Assembly (NCBI GenBank): GCA_965207335.1
Contig: OZ242267.1
Coordinates: 744,001-808,000 of the forward strand
DNA length: 64,000 nucleotides
From: G965207335 sp965207335
Lineage (GTDB): Bacteria > Pseudomonadota > Gammaproteobacteria > PS1 > Pseudothioglobaceae
Direction: 5' to 3'
In this document: positions 61,220 to 64,000 of the stretch, one piece after another
How the letters are laid out: every line of letters begins with the position of its first letter
Numbering within the stretch: the stretch's first letter is position 1
Translations under genes and position numbers: made by a program
Notes under the pieces: model-generated
What the model saw: the letters and a program-made list of their open reading frames with translations, nothing else
Database searches by the model: none
Told to the model about the DNA's origin: nothing

Positions 61220-61300
61220 TTATGATAATATTTTTATACCATAAAGTAAAACACCAACAAAAAACAAAACAGTAAAAGATAATGCAATAGCTTCAATCAT
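61220..61300 (-). CDS. 26-residue single-pass membrane peptide
   Basis: Encodes MIEAIALSFTVLFFVGVLLY followed by GIKILS: one membrane helix. An aaaggag lies 12-13 bases upstream of the ATG. Its start overlaps the stop of the gene upstream (ctATGA), suggesting coupling. Too short for family assignment; could be a small respiratory-complex subunit or a toxic peptide. Confidence 0.4.
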   Translation of the reverse strand: MIEAIALSFTVLFFVGVLLYGIKILS

Positions 61301-61527
61301 AGTTTTTCTATCTCCTTTATATGTTTGTTAATATATGAAAATATTATCAAACAACCAACTGACAGCAATAAAACAACACTAATACCAAGCTAAAATAAAA
61401 TTGTAATTTTTTGAGTGATATACATTGTTGCTAAACTACCAATGGTCAAAACAATAACACCCACTAAAATAAAGAAAAATTTAGTTAAAAATGATATAAT
61501 TTCTTTTTTAGCATCTAATTTAGCCAT
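61297..61527 (-). pseudogene. two-helix small membrane protein with internal amber stop
   Basis: A 76-codon frame (MAKLDAKKEIISFLTKFFFI at the start, FSYINKHIKEIEKL at the end) with two membrane helices is interrupted by one TAG at codon 46, between ITILF and LGISVV. Otherwise intact, so a recent nonsense mutation or sequencing difference. Family unknown. Confidence 0.5.
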
Positions 61528-61639
61528 AGTTCATTCTATCATACTTTGTGTTTATTTTTATATCTAATACTGCATTACATCGTCATTGTGAGTACAGATT
61601 TTTTGTGTGTGGCAACATACTGGTACTCAATTATTTATT

Positions 61640-62963
61640 CTTAGTGCTTTTTTTAAATCACACCGCTAATATCTCACAACAAAAATGTAACTTACAAACA
61701 CAATGTCTATATGGGGAGTTTGAGGGGCGGTTGTACAATAGTTATAGTGTAAAAACTAGTTCTGCCCCTCAATTAAAAAACAACCAAAACAACTTAACAC
61801 AAAATAAACAACCTGTAATTGCTGTTAGGGGTTTGGGGATATTCCCCAAAGTAAGCTTTGCTTACTATTAATCGCATTACAACCAACACACTGGTACTCA
61901 ATTATTCCCACTGTCATTGCGAACACTGCTTTTTAGTGTGTGAGATTGCCACGCCTTTTACAAGTCTCGCAATGACGGTGGGTATAATTCTTCCTCACTT
62001 TAATATCATAAAACAACCAACACCCATAAAATAATTATCTCACGACAAAAATGTAACTTACAGGCACAATTTCTATATGGGGAGTTTGAGGGGCTGTTGT
62101 ACAATAGTTATAGTGTAAAAACTAGTTCTGCCCCTTAATTAAAAAACAAGCAAAACAACTTAACATAAACTAAACAACCTGTAATTGCTGTTGGGGGTTT
62201 GGGGATATTCCCCAAAGTAAGCTTTGCTTACTATTAATCGCATTACAACCAACACACTGGTACTCAATTATTCCCACTGTCATTGCGAACACTGCTTTTT
62301 AGTGTGTGAGATTGCCACGCCTTTTACAAGTCTCGCAATGACGGTGGGTATAATTCCAATTATTTATTCTTAGTGCTTTTTTTAAATCACACCGCGAATA
62401 TCTCACGACAAAAATGTAATTTACAGGCACAATGTATATATGGGGAGTTTGAGGGGCTGTTGTACAATAGTTATAGTGTAAAAACTAGTTCTGCCCCTCA
62501 ATTAAAAAACAACCAAAACAACTTAACACAAAATAAACAACCTGTAATTGCTGTTAGGGGTTTGGGGATATTCCCCAAAGTAAGCTTTGCTTACTATTAA
62601 TCGCATTACAACCAACACACTGGTACTCAATTATTCCCACTGTCATTGCGAACACTGCTTTTTAGTGTGTGAGATTGCCACGCCTTTTACAAGTCTCGCA
62701 ATGACGGTGGGTATAATTCCAATTATTTATTCTTAGTGCTTTTTTTAAATCACACCGCGAATATCTCACGACAAAAATGTAACTTACAGGCACAATTTCT
62801 ATATGGGGAGTTTGAGGGGCTGTTGTACAATAATTGTAATGAAAAAACTAGTTCTGCCCCTCAATTAAAAAACAAGCAAAACAACTTCACACAAACTAAA
62901 CAACCTGTAATTGCTGTTAGGGGTTTGGGGATATTCCCCAAAGTAAGCTTTGCTTACTATTTT
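61640..62963. repeat. tandem array of four 363-bp structured repeat units
   Basis: Four units with period 363-366 bp (anchor atgtaa at 61685, 62051, 62414 and 62777). Each holds several inverted repeats: gaggggc...gcccctc, ggggatattcccc, gtaagctttgcttac, and a REP-like pair tgagattgccacg / cattgcgaacac. The apparent open frames ending GIFPKVSFAYY are not genes. A fifth copy, inverted and split by a MITE, is at 40282-40620. The surrounding 61076-63104 region also has single REP-like palindromes (61085-61165, 63000-63090). Confidence 0.85.
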
Positions 62964-63104
62964 AGGTAATTTTTTTAAATTACACCACTTTTATAAGACG
63001 AGATTGCCACGCCTTTTACAAGTCTCGCAATGACGGTGGGTGTTTGTAGAATGAGATTGCCACGCCTTTATCAAGGCTCGCAATGACGGTGCAATAAATT
63101 AATG

Positions 63105-63806
63105 TTATATATTCTTGTCTTTTAGGTTGTTATAGTTAATAATTTTTTTAATAGTCTTTATGTATTCATCGCCAATACCAGAATAACTACCCAAACCATC
63201 AGCTAAAGCCAAACCAGTGATTTTATGTTTATTACTTCTTAGATTTGCTCTTATATCTCTTAGTTTTTTATAAACTCTGTGGCTATTTAAGTTGTGCATA
63301 TAACTCATAACACTGTGGGCTACATTTTTATATCGTGCTACCTCGTGTTTTTTGTTTTTTTCACGCTTTTTAGGAACTACACCACAACCTTTACTAAAAC
63401 ACCAGATACCAAAAAAATTATTATATTTTGCAGCAAACCTTGAGCGACCCCAGCTTGACTCAATAGCAGCTTGTGCTAGTGCTAAAGAGGATGGAATAAT
63501 ATCAATATGCATCAGTAAACTTGTAATATTAGGTTTAGTTTTGTATGTTTTTGCCAGTATTTTTAAGTTGTATTTTTGGGCATGTGAAAGCGTTGTTTTT
63601 TGCATTTTTTGTAGTGTATTTCTTAGTTTTAGTATTTTAGTATTTTCTAACTCTATAATAGGCAGTAAATAATTAAAAAATGCTTGCTTTCTAACATTAG
63701 TGTCCTTAATATTAGCAAAATCAATCTGCTGTTTAGCATGTATTGGCACTGAAAATAACACTAAAATAATAAAATATTTTATAGCAACCATGTTGTTTTT
63801 CATCAT
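63105..63806 (-). CDS. Bax-like glucosaminidase-domain protein
   Basis: A 233-residue exported protein: signal peptide (about residues 1-24, cut after PIHA), helical linker, and a glucosaminidase domain with the catalytic-Glu motif ALAQAAIESSWGRSRFAAKY, NNFFGIWCFSKGCGVVPKKR and the C-terminal LADGLGSYSGIGDEYIKTIK. Similar to E. coli Bax and FlgJ C-terminus; hydrolyses peptidoglycan glycan strands. Bases 63807-64000 contain no recognisable gene. Confidence 0.85.
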   Translation of the reverse strand: MMKNNMVAIKYFIILVLFSVPIHAKQQIDFANIKDTNVRKQAFFNYLLPIIELENTKILKLRNTLQKMQKTTLSHAQKYNLKILAKTYKTKPNITSLLMHIDIIPSSLALAQAAIESSWGRSRFAAKYNNFFGIWCFSKGCGVVPKKREKNKKHEVARYKNVAHSVMSYMHNLNSHRVYKKLRDIRANLRSNKHKITGLALADGLGSYSGIGDEYIKTIKKIINYNNLKDKNI

Positions 63807-64000
63807 TATAAAAAGGTGTTTTTAATATAAGCCATAAAAAGATAGTCAAGCATAGTCATTAAGTATTTAGTTAGGCTTATTATAACAATAATTAATAAGT
63901 TATATTCTAGTTAATTATTTCTAAAAAAGTTAAACCTCTCTATCAGAAAATAGCAAGGTAAAAAAATAATCATTTTAATCATTCTAATTGTTTTTACTAT

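Noticed and set aside
61640..62963. CRISPR array
   Set aside because: Unit of 363 bp is far too long and spacers would be repeated; no short repeat-spacer pattern exists anywhere in the window.
61548..62969. Three small proteins ending GIFPKVSFAYY
   Set aside because: They are frames across the 363-bp repeat and its inverted repeats; no ribosome-binding sites and no stable start.

Overview
The window is AT-rich DNA from a gammaproteobacterium. The blocks rnc-era-recO-pdxJ-acpS, pstSCAB-phoU, efp-epmA, rnm-yciO and sucCD point there. The very low GC, many decayed genes, MITE-like elements and mobile-element remnants suggest a recently host-associated or otherwise eroding genome. A sulfur-oxidiser of the SUP05/Thioglobaceae type is plausible, but this is inference.

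Layout. Bases 1-1.3 kb hold small and decayed membrane genes. Bases 1.3-6.9 kb (minus strand) are one operon: a TRAP transporter (dctP-dctQ-dctM) followed by a GMC flavin oxidoreductase and a medium-chain reductase, a likely import-and-oxidise unit for a small organic compound. Bases 7.2-10.1 kb are mobile-element debris: integrase half, DUF1640-like genes, DinJ/YafQ remnant and an internally deleted ParA. A tRNA-Thr(UGU) lies at 10118-10193. A mutated copy of its 3' half sits at 33316-33348, next to an integrase C-terminus. The 23 kb between them is therefore a degraded genomic island of ICE type, and it also starts with a truncated ParA gene.

The island is a nearly complete kit for one unusual cytoplasmic [NiFe]-hydrogenase. 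It holds a TonB-dependent receptor with its own ExbB-ExbD-TonB, HypC, a CooC-type nickel ATPase, an FmdE-like protein, MerT/MerP-like metal transport proteins, HypD, HypE, HypF and a SIS-domain protein. A MerR regulator stands directly before a MerR-type promoter with a 19-bp spacer. The structural operon follows: small subunit, five consecutive small single-pass membrane proteins, large subunit, three accessory proteins (one a degenerate Rieske protein) and a maturation protease. I propose metal capture, metal insertion and metal-sensing control of the hydrogenase packed into one mobile unit. HypA and HypB are not in the window.

From 33.4 kb the window is mostly core genome: an orphan Cas6/Cmx6-like protein, rnc-era-recO-pdxJ-acpS, uppS, the pst operon, bolA, a two-gene ATPase plus TOPRIM pair resembling PARIS/OLD defence systems, ubiB, and a HIT gene. 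Next comes a 1.2-kb tandem duplication that carries two copies of a precursor-like peptide with an NHLP-type leader. After it come alaS, yciO, rnm, sucDC, efp, epmA, a 4 x 363-bp repeat array and a Bax-like glucosaminidase. A family of MITE-like elements with ends starting gagacctttgcat is scattered through the window, mostly in gaps between genes.
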